This document shows, in pieces, positions 49,501 through 62,213 of a stretch of 64,000 nucleotides of DNA (positions are counted from its first letter, which is position 1; the number at the start of each line of letters is the position of its first letter). A program made the position numbers and the translations under genes. The notes under the pieces are model-generated. The model did not search any database. It saw nothing but the letters and a program-made list of their open reading frames with translations, and was not told the DNA's origin. Origin of the DNA: Holothuria scabra (taxonomy: Eukaryota > Echinodermata > Holothuroidea > Aspidochirotida > Holothuriidae); assembly GCA_037179385.1 (NCBI GenBank), contig CM074200.1, forward strand, positions 31,747,884 to 31,811,883, written 5' to 3'.

Positions 49501-50629
49501 ACCAAAAGCGGTACTGCTTCAGATAAACGTGGTCGGGTTCTCACGGAGCATCGCTCAAGAGGTGCTCATCTCTAATAGAACTAACACTAAGCCTTGCCTT
49601 TGTTCATTCTCCGTCAAAGCACTCGTTCTTGATTTATGTAATAAAATATAGAGCTGTTGTTTTGAACAAACGAATTGAAGCATCTAGATCATAAAGGGTC
49701 AGAAAAAAATCACCACAAATTTTGAGGAAGGCAGTACTATAAGCTATAACCAGAAGTTAGGATTGATGAGATTTTGAAAATGATGTGTGATAGAAAGTTT
49801 TCCAGGATAAAGCTTTGTTAATTTGTAATTAAACATTGATATTGCCACTTCATCTGTTCCTGGTTTTCTGTTGAAAAGACAAAAGCTGAATAATATTTTA
49901 TTCCTTAATATAGTTAAAACTTTATATAGTTAAAACAAATAAAGAGTTTCGTTTGGCCCTCGTGGCATTATAGTCACTCTAATTGGTTGAACAATTTGTC
50001 TGGTAAATTAATGGTTAGGCATTTTTCTGATTTGGCAAGGCAAAGATAAATTTGTAAGTATTGAAAAATCACATAACTATCGGTAGAATCACTGAAAGAT
50101 GAAAATGGCAAGGTCAAAACTGAAGACATAGATTAGACTTGTCACCTTCACAGAGTTACTTATCAGAGATATAAGGTAATTAGCAGCTCCCTGGATTGCA
50201 AAACGTCACAACTTAGTGAGTGGCATTCACGCTTTTAAGATAACACGTTCAAAAAAATCTTTGAGGAAACGAAAGTCCTTGATATGAACATGAAAAACTT
50301 TTAGGACATATTTGGCATACCTATCTTTTTGGTAATTTTCATATTAAATAAGATAATTGTTTTTCACCACGTACTTCTGCAACAGAAAATTTCTAATGAA
50401 AAATTCATTCTACAACCCATAACTCGCCCTTAGTCCACTTTCACGATTCTGATTGGCTGATAGATTACACATGGCTTCCCTTGGCATTTGGATTAACAAT
50501 CAGCAGGCTATCTCATCAGTTTTATCTTAGATAAGTGCTAAAAGAAATTTCCGTGAAAACGTAGCCGTTTTGTGGGTAATGCTTTTAACATTAGATTTCA
50601 GATTTTATCAACTTCATGTTATGAGCCGT
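46539..50629. other. AT-rich DNA, nothing recognised
   Basis: It contains a G14 run at 47420-47433 and a CAGTGGCGCCGACATGA motif (minus strand, 47832-47848). Short frames look random. Confidence 0.4.
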
Positions 50630-51063
50630 TTAAAGTGTACCTCAAGTCCAAAAATTCAAAAATATATGTAAAAACCATGAAAATATGAATTCTAACAGTC
50701 CAATTTCCATCTTCACAGTACATTCCTGAGCTGAGATATAAAATGTTCAAGTTTATGCACTTACACCAAATTGGTCCATCGCGCAGTAATTTGTGACTCA
50801 AACACGTCCTGTTTGCTTACATAGCATGTTGCACAGACAAGGCCTAATTAATAGCATAACCCCATAAGAGTAAGAGTGCTGTCACACCTTGGTACATGGT
50901 GCAGTAACTTCCAGAAAAACAAAGAAATAAAAAGATTGCAATTTGAGTAGTTCAACAGTAGCATCACAAATTATTGTGCAATGTACCATTTTAGTTTGAG
51001 TGAATATACTTCAACATTTAATATATATACTTTTGAATTTTTTGACTTGAGGTACACTTTAAG
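50630..51063. mobile_element. Inverted-repeat element family B, copy 2
   Basis: The left end is TTAAAGTGTACCTCAAGTCC and the right end, reverse complemented, is CTTAAAGTGTACCTCAAGTC. Both continue AAAAAATTCAAAA with one gap. The interior aligns collinearly with 23485-24182 (TGAATTCTAACAGTCCAATT, TAGCATGTTGCACAGACAAG, CACACCTTGGTACATGGTGC, CAATGTACCATTTTAG). It is 434 bp, so shorter than copy 1 by internal deletion or because copy 1 carries an insertion. Confidence 0.75.
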
Positions 51064-52924
51064 TTTTGGAATCCTTTCTTCCTCACTCGCCAAAGAGTTC
51101 CTTGGAATGGTACACGGAAAAAAACTGTACCGATAAACTCTAAGACGTGCACTCTTTGATGAACTGAAAAATGAGGCGGAAGTAAACCAAGGCACTTCTA
51201 ATGTTAAACAGAAGAGAAACTTTCATGAGTTCAATAGGAAAGAAATAGAGAATGAGCATGTGATTGGCTGACAAACTGCTCTTTGTAAAAGCAAAGACTC
51301 GTGATGTCCAATAAACCTCTTTATAAATAGGAAAAGAATTGCGTCTTCAATAAACCACACTACTCAACTTTTACACAGGAAAAAGCTTTTACCGTTATTA
51401 CGCCATTCAATCTGCAATCAGTATTAATCTCACAAAGATATTGAACTCTACATAGCACATATGCAATATCAGAATGTGTAAAAGTTCGAACGTTTGAAAG
51501 TTTAAAAATATTACCAGGTTACTGATCAGCCGCACAGTCGTGGAAGTTTCTTTGCGAGAAACGTAGGCCTAATTTCTAAAATTTCGGCTTCCTAGTTAGG
51601 TTGATTTTAATTTAGTGTTATTCCGTACAAATAGTTTTGTATAAATGGTGCAAAACTTTTCTGTAAGACAAACCCAATTACCGATGACTAGCCTACGTAA
51701 AACTTTAACTACACTGAAATAAATGATGCCCTATTATCAATCTACGATCACTCATTTGTTTCGACATTGTACTTGAAGTAGACTTCTTTTGTTCACTCTA
51801 ACCCAGTGTCAACTTACAGAATTGTACCAATTAAGTTGATTTGCAAGCACAGAGTCGTCATGACAACTCTGTTCAAATGAGATTACAATGTCAATTTTAG
51901 CGATTTGTTTTCTTGATGCAGAATTTTGCGGTGTACCACAATGGAGCTTTTGTAATAACAGAATTACTACTCATATTATGCATTCAGCCTTTTCTCAGTT
52001 TACAAGGACCATAAAAAAATTCGGTAATTCTTCGATTACTTTTTCCAATATGCTATGGCCACGTTTGTAACTGAATGGGCTTATTTTTCAACATAGGCAG
52101 TAATAATTCATCCTCTCAACCAAGTCACTTAGAGCCCTTTCCCCCAAACTGTCTTAGTCTTCACCCTTTGAGGACAAACTCTTTGAGTTTATTGCCTAAA
52201 GATACAATATCTTGGTGAGCATACAAAGACTTAATTTGAATAATTGGTGCACTTTGTACTGTGAGCTACTTTTCTTCTTTTGAATTTGTTTTCTTCAGTT
52301 CAATCAAAGAGTAGCCACCAATTGATAAATTTCCTATCCCCAAGGAAATGTACTTTGAGGTGTTTGACTTTAAAACCAAAGGGCTTTCAAATGACAGTTG
52401 CGTATTTTTCGCCAATAGTGAGTTGTATTCTACATGACTTTCATGCACATGCACAGTGCAGTATTGTGCAAAACTTTACTAGTCTGAATTCTGTTGAAAC
52501 CCTTTGGGGTTAAGTAGTGGTGGATGTGATTGTTTCTATGACTGCAAATGAATGTTTGTGCTAAGTGCAAAACGGGTCATGTGTTGTGACTTTTTCTACG
52601 ACCAAATTGTCCAGTAGCAGTAAATCATGGCCTTTCTGTTGAGGTTTCCATGCCATCATGATGGTTTGGGCGCTGTTTCATGACCATCCGAAAAAAGTTT
52701 TAAATGGTCGCGCTTGAACTGATTGTTTTACTTGGAGTCTTTGTGGTTTATTTTCCTATTGTGATTTAAAATTATTCTTTTCACTAATTCATTTTAATTT
52801 GGGTTCAAACTGGTGCACATATGTCTAACGTTGTTTATTGCGGAAACGCGTTTAAGAATTAACAGATGCCAGCAAAGTGTTTGATTTGGGATACAACACG
52901 TTAAGTAACATTCAAGGCAACTAT
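51064..52924. other. AT-rich DNA, nothing recognised
   Basis: Short frames only. Confidence 0.4.
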
Positions 52925-53763
52925 CCTGTACTCAACATTTATATCTGGCCTATATCTGGAATTATCTGGCTGTTATAAAGTTGATATGACCATATCAAGA
53001 CGGATATAAAACCCTTTATGGTATAGGAAAGGATGGAATGCCAGTCCAGATATGTAAATAATGTTTTATATGGTTTAATTTTTGTACCTGTCCCACACAA
53101 ATGCCTTCATTGGAAGCTGAATAAGCATCTGCAAACAAAAATCATAACATTCAAACCATTTTCTTAATACTTATATATGCAAATGCCTTTCTAATGTGGG
53201 CGTGGTCAGGAATTTAGAGCCCTTATTTTCTCTGTTTTGATTAAGGAAGTAAAATGGAAAAAATCATAAAACTTTCAACAAAATACATGTTGAAATGTTG
53301 CCCATACGGTAACTTAAACCAACAGGGCAGTGTAAAGACATATATGGTCCAGATATCGCGCGGATATACAATCCCTATATGGGACATATATGCAGAATAT
53401 CTGTCCCTTATAAAAATTTGAGCCATATCAAGTTTTATGTGGGTCATGTATTCCATATATCATATTCTGTGCCCATTTTTTGTTAAAACCAGATAAAATT
53501 TTATATGTGGACCAGATATGGGCCAGATATGAATTTCCATTTACGGCCCATACATGGATTTGCCATATATAGACCATGTCTGTCCCATATAAAATTTGAA
53601 CCATAACACAATTTATATGGGCCATATATTCCTTTATGTAATATCAAGTTATATCCGCCCAATTCCTGTTAAAGCCAGATACAAATTCCATATCCGGACC
53701 AGTTATGGGCCAGATATAAACTTCCATGTATGGAAATATCCATATATGGATTTTGAGTAAGGG
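52925..53763. mobile_element. Foldback/tandem element rich in ATATGG-type motifs
   Basis: The left edge CCTGTACTCAACATTTATAT and the right edge, reverse complemented, CCCTTACTCAAAATCCATAT form a short terminal inverted repeat. Inside, motifs such as CCAGATAT, ATATGGGCC and CCATATAT recur on both strands. About 53400-53760 contains two tandem copies of a roughly 186-bp unit (GTTAAAACCAGATAAAATTT at 53482, GTTAAAGCCAGATACAAATT at 53668). No coding capacity. The interpretation is a non-autonomous DNA element carrying an internal minisatellite. Confidence 0.55.
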
Positions 53764-54263
53764 ATTAGACTAAGCAAGCATACGTTTATTCTCAGTGATT
53801 GCTTTTCGAGCAGTGAGAACACATTGAGAGCATAAATCACTTGGGGGCACATGTAACAAAATCATAAGCCAACTACACCCCTCACCGCCTTCTATCTCAT
53901 GTGGTTTGTTTGTTCAATTCGTAAGGAGCATAATCACAACATGCTGGGATAAACGAAATCATGTTTACATAGCGTTTACTCTTAACATTTACAAATTATC
54001 ACTGCAAAAGAATTTACTATATGAACAGCTCTAAAGTTGAATCTCTCTTACAGAGTTCGTAATTGCTTATATACAAATTCGCATTTCATAAGATAGTTTA
54101 TGTGGTACAACTTAAGTGTAATATGTCTCTTCGACGGAGGCTGGCTTACAAGGCAAACGTGTCGAAGTAAAAGTTGAATAACACCTGAAGTGAAGTTACT
54201 CTATTTTCCAGTATTTTTCTAGAATGTTCGTTTCAAGCGGTATTCTATCATGTTAAGCGAGCT
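53764..54263. other. AT-rich DNA, nothing recognised
   Basis: Spacer between the ATATGG element and the SINE-like sequence. Confidence 0.4.
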
Positions 54264-54440
54264 TAAACATTCGGTTTATGGTATGGTGTAACTGTAAGAG
54301 CACCCGATCCTCGTTCTGGAGATTCGGGTACGACTCCTACGCCATGTCACATTAAGAACGTTTAAAACGGAACCTGCTGTTCTGTCTGATGGTACGTATA
54401 AGTAACGCAGTAAGTACTCACTTTCCAGTGCCCTACACTA
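54264..54440 (+). repeat. tRNA-derived SINE-like sequence
   Basis: The head resembles a tRNA gene. TGGTGTAACTGTAAGAGCA fits an A-box, GGGTACGACTCC fits a degenerate B-box about 35 bases on, and ATGGTAT can pair with ACGCCAT as an acceptor stem. The anticodon and T stems do not close properly, so it is not a functional tRNA. The following GGAACCTGCTGTTCTGTCTG then ATGGTACGTATAA recurs in altered form at 57650-57680, as expected for a SINE body. Confidence 0.45.
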
Positions 54441-57400
54441 GCTGCCGTCACAGTTCTTGGACTACCAATAAGGTTATAAGTTAAAGCGTTAAATCATATA
54501 TAACGTGACCTTGCTCAACTATGAGCTTTCCTTGCACTCCTAAAAAACAGATATCTGCTAAAGATAGAATGACATGTCAGCAAAATTCCTGACATTAATT
54601 ATCAGTTGGGGAGTATTTTTTCCTATAGAAAAATCAGATGGAATCATGTCCCTCAGTAGTCAAAGATATCCCTCTTCAAAGTTTGAATATTTCTGAAGCA
54701 ACTTGTTGCTTATGTTAAAATAATAATTTGTTTGAAATAGTACCTCCCTGTAGAGAATTTATAAGGTGTGAAGTTCTTATGCCAATTGTCCAAATACATT
54801 CTGACAACATGTGTTTGTTGAGGAAATAAAGGTTATAAAGCTTAAAGAAAATAGACTAACCGTTAAAGAGAGGGTGTGAAGTCAGATGTGCTTGCTTAAA
54901 GTTTACTTTTTGTTACAAATATGACAGATTCCTCTGGTCATATCTTGCGAACCACACATCGGATTTCGATGCAATGTTTATGGCAATGCTTTGAATAAGT
55001 ACCTTTCTAACTCATATCAAAACTTGACTTTACGTTTCAACCTTCTTTTTACCCCAAATTCAGATATGAATATATCTCAATTACTCATCAGATAGTTAAT
55101 GATTGAGTAACTGACTCTTCCAAGAACAATAACAAGGACACAATTTAAACTCTTAAAATAAAAAATGGAGAATATACTAATGTTACAATTTCCTTAAGTT
55201 GAAATGAAGATTGCACAAACAAAGAATAACATTTGACATATAAACATTACAAGTTTTGTATATTGGGCTCATGTTTATGCATAATTCAGTGCAAATCAGA
55301 CAATGGCGTTACCCTGTAAAATGGTCAGTTACTGATTTTTTTGACGGTAATTGCAGCAGCTGCTATTTTCTTGGTCATAAAGCTTTTTGCATAGTACCCA
55401 ACTTAATTTGTAATTTTTCATGTCACAACACCTTTAAGTATAAACAAAGCACACAAATTCCTTGAAGAGTTAATGATGCGCAAGGTAAAATACAGATTAA
55501 ATAGCGATATGTTTTACCCTGAGTCGGTACAGTAATAGGTAGTGTAATTTGTGTTTGTGCCGTACGTTCCCTACATAGTAACCGACGCAAGGAACTGATC
55601 GACTCAAGATGCACTCACAATAACCTGTCGGGGGAAACTATCTGTTTAAGCTAAAAGGAAAAATACAGACCAGTGGAAATGATGCTATTGTTTGATTCAA
55701 CGTCAAAACATTGCAGCCCCCGATTATATTCATAACCGAAAGGATAATCCTAAATGTGTTTGTTGTTACGTTTGATCATTCCAGGAAATTTGGCGCTAAA
55801 TTTTACTATCTTTATGATGTTTTTGTATACTAATGGAAGACAAAAAAGGTTTCCATACAAACATTAAAAGATCCTCATTAGAAAATTTTGCCCCTTGAAA
55901 TTAAACTTTATGAGTTGTCTGATGTGTTTCGACTTTGCTAATTTTTCAACAATAAAAACCACAAGCGACAATGGGCGGCCACTGGATCACGAAGCATGCA
56001 ACATTGTTTTTTTTTTTTTTATAGCTGCTTAAAAAACAAATACCTCAAGGACAGAAAAGTGTGTTCCAGTTTCAAAGCAACTGACTTTCTAATATTAAGC
56101 AATGTGGTTCCTTTATTCCTTGCGATAAAGCAATTTTACACGTTTAAAATTTTTGTAGTTCCTAATGATTTTGTCGCTCTCCTTGCATCATCGTTCCTCT
56201 GGTAACGAAACTCAATTATTTTCACTGAGCTAAATTTTCAAATTTCTATTATTCAAGATAATATCCCTTGTTTCATTGGATATTCCTTAAAAACTATCAT
56301 AAAACAGAGAGGCGATTGTAATCACTGAATGACCGTGGATACTTCAATGGCTATCTGGCCTCGACCAAATTAAAAACAACACTAGTATGACAACTTATTG
56401 GTGTGGCAGCTTCAGTCATCCACAATAAGATGGTCATTACTCGCATAATTTGTCTGACCAAGAAAGAAATAATTTCAAACGGCCCAAAACCGATGTTGTG
56501 TAAAACAATGAGCTGCCTTTGAATTTCAGAAGGTGCTACGTTTAGAGTCTCAAACTCGCTTTCTGAATTCCAAAAGAATTGCTAATTCATGTAACAACAA
56601 ACCAAAATTTCTGGTATATCTTTAAAATCAACCAAATATGTGACTTACAAGTACCATCGGCATATGTATATTCAGTCCGCCTTTATGCCAATTGAGTATA
56701 CAAAATTGTTGTGAGACGGTTGCCTTTGAGTGAACATAAAAATATTGCGAAAGAGGAGTCTTTAAAGCTGGTTGAATACGGTAACCTATATATCACCGAG
56801 TTTTACTTTTTGCAGGTTTACTGCAGTTTGGTAGAATTAACCAACATCGAAAACGACTCAACGCTGCACGGATAATAAATGAACCTGAAAAACAATAAAA
56901 TATTTGAGACCTTGGTTTTTAAGAATAATTTCGGAACCAAATTCTCTAGAGAATGTTTCATTACTTTTTCTGATAAGAGGTAGTAAAATACTTTTAAATG
57001 AATGGTCCATAGTTGAGGGCAATGCTTAAAACTGTAAAACAAGAAGACATAACGTGTCTCAACCATATCGTTAATAGAGCCCAGTTACCCCAATTTAAAC
57101 CATTGCGTCTTGGTAACCTCATTCATATATTTCTTCGTAACTAAAGTCCTTACGCATTGGAACACGTGGCCGCACGCATAAGAATTCTCCATGCACGTGT
57201 AGTACACTATGCGTGTATTCGGCTGGTTGACTTCACCAACTCTGTTTTCAAGCAGTCGGTACGTCATTTGTTTGTAAAATACGAATGAATGTGCTGACAA
57301 ATGGTTGAAAAGGGTTATTTTTGAACTAATGCTAGGCGCCTTAGACGGATACCTGTGTAGAACAAATGCACACCTTAAAAGGAAGCTAATCTCAAGCAGA

Positions 57401-57559
57401 TCTGATACGCGCAATAAACCTTTACATGCAGCATTTTACCGCTTTCGCTGGTTGTGTGATTGTTTTTGCAAGAAAATAAGAAATAGATTTTTGCGTTGTT
57501 TTCAGGTAGATGAATATGCCCCACCTGATTGTTGATATGTTTGGTCGATTTGATTTAAG
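54441..57559. other. AT-rich DNA, nothing recognised
   Basis: Short frames look random. A T17 run lies at about 56005. Confidence 0.4.
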
Positions 57560-57790
57560 GTGTATGATGTAAGCCAAACATGATAACTTTATAATTTACA
57601 CCCGGCTTGGATTCCCAGGTCAAAACACGCAAAAGACTCTAAACATGGAACCTACTGCCGTTGTGCGTGATGCTCCGCATAAACAATGGAGTAGGGAAGA
57701 CAAGCCAGTGAGTCACAACTGGAAAAGGCCCTGACCGGCTCGACTTGAACCAATAGGCTGGAAACTGGTCTACTCTATCCAACTAACTAA
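57560..57790 (+). repeat. SINE-like remnant, same family as 54264
   Basis: GGATTCCCAGGTCAAAACAC then AAACATGGAACCTACTGCCG and TGATGCTCCGCATAA align with the body at 54340-54420. The tail CGGCTCGACTTGAACCAATA followed by GGCTGGAAACTGG aligns with 16811-16852. It ends near a CTAACTAACTAACT run (57780-57795), the sort of simple tail many SINEs have. The tRNA-like head is not recognisable here. Confidence 0.4.
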
Positions 57791-57795
57791 CTAAC

Positions 57796-60700
57796 TTCTA
57801 GTTCATACGGTAAATGTTGTTACAACATCTTCAAATTCGATCAATGGACTCGAGAGACCTGGTCTGAAACCAAAATAGGTCCATGGAACTTAGGGATAGT
57901 CGATGGAGAAGACGATCCGAAAAACAGAGTAGAGACCTTGGGGTATTGTCCAAGGGGTAATCCTTTGTTTTTTCTGTAGAAATTAACTCGAACTTATCCC
58001 TCTCCATCGCCTATGAACCATCTTCCACCCATTTAGTCCCTTTCAAAATGCTTCGCAGAGTCAATTTTCATTATTTCGTTACCACCAGTTTCATACAATT
58101 TTTGGACATTTCACTTCGCTGTTTCTTAGCTCTTTCATGCCCGTCCTCTTCTACACAATCGGAGAATTCATAATTAAGGTGCTTGCGCTCAGTCAGTCCT
58201 TGCCTTTTATCGAAACAGGTTACACTCTAATCGGAAAAACTTCATTAGACATATATCCCGGACACATTTTACGTAATAATTGGAAGTGCATTGAACAGCC
58301 CTTGAACGTCAATTGATGATTGCAAGAGACACAATCCACCTTGATGAGTAAACTGCTGAGCTAAACAATGCTTTTCTGTTGTAGATAACATAAGGCGGAC
58401 TTTAATTTGAACAGGAGGCTTAGTGGTTTAACCTTTGGCTTACTCGGTAATGAGTTGGTTAAGTAAAATTGATCAAATTTACGTGCATCGGCTCTCCAGA
58501 AATGCATACTTCTCAATGAAATTCGTTGTATTTCGAAGTGTTCCTTGAGAGACAACTTAGTAGAGACATAAAGAAAATACAGGTTTTAGGTGAAAAAGCT
58601 ATTAATAAGGCCATTTCCTTTTGTTAGTTAAGCTGTCTTGCCTTTAGCGAGTTAAAAGGCGATGAATAACAACGACTCTTCTCTCGTTCTTGTTTCAAGG
58701 AAATCTTACAGAAACCATGACAAACTTTGTGGTATTTGTCAATTTTTTGGGCTAACATAAAATGGGGACGAATTCAAACTGTGCCCTCTGCCTTGGTAGA
58801 CAAAAAGTACTCATTTAGATTGTCCAACTTCAAAATAGTGTAAAGTAGGTTGTTTTGTTACCAAGCACCATGCATTTGGCAGTGTAAAATGGATAGTGAC
58901 AAGAGAGCAGGTTTATAGTTAAGTGCTATAAACATGTCCAGGGATGGAAGGGGGAGGAAGAGTAAGCGTTTGCACGGCGTGAATTTTTTTTAAATTTTTA
59001 AAGAAAGTGATGGTACCCTATGTGGTCACTATTGGTTGATTTTTGTTTTGTTGCTACATTAACATCATGACAGTGTTGTTTACACAACTTCATACGAAGA
59101 CCATTCGAACTTGCCGTATCGTCGTCTGACGTTTATCATTATGTGAAGCGAGTATAGCCCATCAACAATGGCTATATATTACTTTTTCCATCTCTAAAGA
59201 AATAAAGTTAATATCTTACACTAGCTATGCACTAACACAGCCGCATACACTCACTACTCTGCGCACGTATACATCATGTAACGGCAACGGAACCTAGGTC
59301 CTGTGGGTTTCACTGGCTTTAGAATGCAACTGTTGTGATCTCTTGCGTTGTGCGTGCGGCAGCACTATAGCTGGAGGGCGAGTAAGACACCAGAATAGAT
59401 CTGCGTTTTAGTTCTAACTGGCGCAGAAAGAATGATGAGTCATGGTGGCAACTCCGCATTGTGGATCGTCCTGTCATGAGCATGTGCTTGTTTGGTGACA
59501 TTCTAAAGTACCGTTTCCGTTTTTATCGTATGAAGTTTTGTTCAAGTTAAAATTCACTACCTAGGATTCATTTGGGCAAAATTCTCACTCTTTGAAGATT
59601 TCTTTAACACTGAGGGTAGAATAACTTGTGATCACGTGCAAGCTTTTCTTTCTCATGTGAAAAATGGTACAAAGTTGCTGTCGGTTTATCCCACCGCTGG
59701 ATGCAATGCATTGGCAGGTATAACTTAACGTGGTTTCAAGGTATTATTCACTACGAGCCCAAGGCAAATGAAACCCTTATTATTAAAGAAACCTAATGGG
59801 ATACTGGCACGTCTGACTTTGACTTTTAAAATGTTTGGGGAAAACGCCAAATATAATATTATTTTCTATTCAATACCTACTCCAAAAGGAAGGTTCCTCA
59901 ATCCCTGATATATATTGTTCACCTAAAAAGTTTATGTTTAGTGTATTTGAATGCCGATGGGGAACGTTTCATATTCTAAGGTATTGAAATGTCGGGTAAA
60001 GTCACGGACTTCCTGAACAAGGAGAGAGAGCATACTGCACGGTACATTGTCGCTACTGTAGTGTGAGAAAAGGCGCGTCAAGATAGCCGTCTGCTATGGC
60101 TTTGTGTGTAAGTTTGGACTTGCTCAAGTAAAACAACAGATTTTGCAAGAAATTTGAAATATTTTTGGAATATTGGCAAGTTAACGTCAGGAATATGATT
60201 TTTTCCCCATTCAAGTTTACCTTTTGTTTTAAATAAAACAGAGTTGTCGTCAAATCAGACGATTTAAAGCTTCACGGCGGCCATCTTGGTGCGCTTTTTT
60301 GTCCCAGTCGTTGGCGACAATCTATGGATAGGACGTACATGTTACATGCTCTGTCTATGTATATATGTCGGTGGGTAAAGTAGGATTGCTATATATCTTA
60401 TTAATGAGCTTATTATACCAAAGAATTCTTCAAATGAATTTAATATATATACAAAATTGAAAATGTTCATCAACTGAGGTTGAACATCATTTGAATTTGA
60501 AGTACAAATTGCCCTTTAATTTTTTCAAATTAATTAAACCATTTTTGACAATCATTTGAACGACGGCATACTTTTTGAACAAATTAATACTGTTTAAAGC
60601 ATGGGCGTCGATGTGGGGGAGACGAGGAGACATGTCCCTCACGAGTTGGAGTTACTCCCATTGACTTTTCATATTTTACTCTGTGTATTTTTAACGGAAG

Positions 60701-61246
60701 TGGTAATGCCCGCCCTTCCCCCCTACACATTTGAGTAAAAATGAACCCCTTAACCGTGACAAAATGTTACCGTTTTCATATATTGTTACCGTACTCGGGA
60801 AGTTACACCCTGGTATCCTTTACCTCAAACACTAAAGGCCAAGTCTTCGTTAGTATCTTCAGATAAAATCTTCAAAAGTACTCCATAAATTTGTATTAGT
60901 CCCCATGATTTCCTACCACCATAACCACATATAAGCACCTCTTTTAGTTTCTAGGGATGGATAACTGGGAATGGGTAAGGTGTAAGGGTACATGAAACTG
61001 GGATGTTAGGGTTGGTTTTGTTCTGGGGTGGGGATGGGGGTTAGACTTAGCCTGGAGTAATAGGTTGTTAGGCATATTCACGTGTAGCGTTTAAATTCTT
61101 CCCCTGTAGCTCTGTTTTTTCGTTTGTTTTTCTCAGGGAGTGAAACTTCTCGGTAAGCCCTAAAGGGGTTATTGGTGCACTTCCTATGACACCTGTTGTT
61201 ATTTCTCTGCAATGTTACGTGTAAATTTCTGTGTTGTGATAAGCTA
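57796..61246. other. AT-rich DNA, nothing recognised
   Basis: At 60602-60650 a GC-richer stretch (ATGGGCGTCGATGTGGGGGA, GACATGTCCCTCACGAGTTGG) resembles a mobile-element edge. No gene is recognised. Confidence 0.4.
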
Positions 61247-61342
61247 AATGAATAAACGAAAGAACGAATAAACGAATGATCGAATGAACGAATGAACAAA
61301 TGAATGAATGAATGAATGATTTAATGAATTATTGAATTAATA
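61247..61342 (+). repeat. (GAAT/GAAC)n degenerate microsatellite
   Basis: Tetramers AATG, AACG and AATA are repeated over about 96 bp, purest at 61298-61318 (TGAA repeats). Confidence 0.85.
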
Positions 61343-62029
61343 AAGGATTCCACCGACATCCAAGAAATAAGTTGTTAGTTTTGTTAAAACAAGCGACCCG
61401 TATAGGTTTTAAGAGAGTACCTGTACTACCAAACTTCCCGCATTGATGGGTTTTTTGATTTCCTACCATGGCAGCCCCTTGTTCCAAACTTGTCACTTCC
61501 AACTAATCATGTAGGGTGAGATGAATCGAATCTTTTTTAAGGGTTCCAATTATTAGCTCACCCATCTTTCTAAATAGTATCAAGGTTCCTTCAATTAGAC
61601 AAACAGTTGGTATTCGGGTTTCTTTTTCGTGCATTTCCATTTCGAAAGAAAGTGTGATGAACGTAAAACTTACATTTCATTTTCTTCAAAATTGGAACTT
61701 GGGACGCAAAAGAAACTTAAAACAGAGAAGCTTTCGAGTACAATGAGGTTTTGCGGTTTAGTTTCTAAGCAACATGCCTTTAGTCGGGCTGGGCAACCAG
61801 AAGAAAACAAATCAGCTAAAACCCTTTCCGTTCCTTATCAAATGACCTTTTCCCAATATGTCTTAATGTTATTATGACCTTAAAATGGATTTGTTTGTCA
61901 TTACTCTGTTGTCCCAACAGTCAGTAATACAAAGTGAATGTACTTTGATGTTATTAATCCCCATTAAACACGGTTATCTTAGTATGGCAATGGCAAGTGT
62001 TGTTTTATCCCACTCGGGGAAGGCTACAG
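61343..62029. other. AT-rich DNA, nothing recognised
   Basis: Two short plus-strand frames (61629-61877, 61885-62070) have no recognised motif, and the second runs into the element that follows. Confidence 0.4.
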
Positions 62030-62213
62030 GTGCGTTCACACCACAAGCGAAATTAGATGCAATTTGCTGACGGAACGTAGATTTGTTTAGGTTTCAGTAA
62101 CTAATGAAGATTTCAAAATTTTGCTCTGTGAGAAATTTCGCAAGTTACTCTTAAATAAGAATTACAGTCTCGTTCGAAAGTCGCAGTAGACTTTTGCTTT
62201 GATGTGAACGCAC
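62030..62213. mobile_element. Small MITE with GTGCGTTCACA ends
   Basis: The left end GTGCGTTCACACCACAAGCG and the right end, reverse complemented, GTGCGTTCACATCAAAGCAA agree for the first 11 bases exactly and more loosely beyond. It is 184 bp and non-coding. GTGCGTTCACA-type termini are common among animal MITEs. I recall them from Harbinger- or hAT-like families but cannot assign one here. Confidence 0.55.

Noticed and set aside
54270..54345. Functional tRNA gene
   Set aside because: The A and B boxes are recognisable, but the anticodon and T stems do not pair properly and the sequence continues as a repeat body, so a SINE head is more likely.
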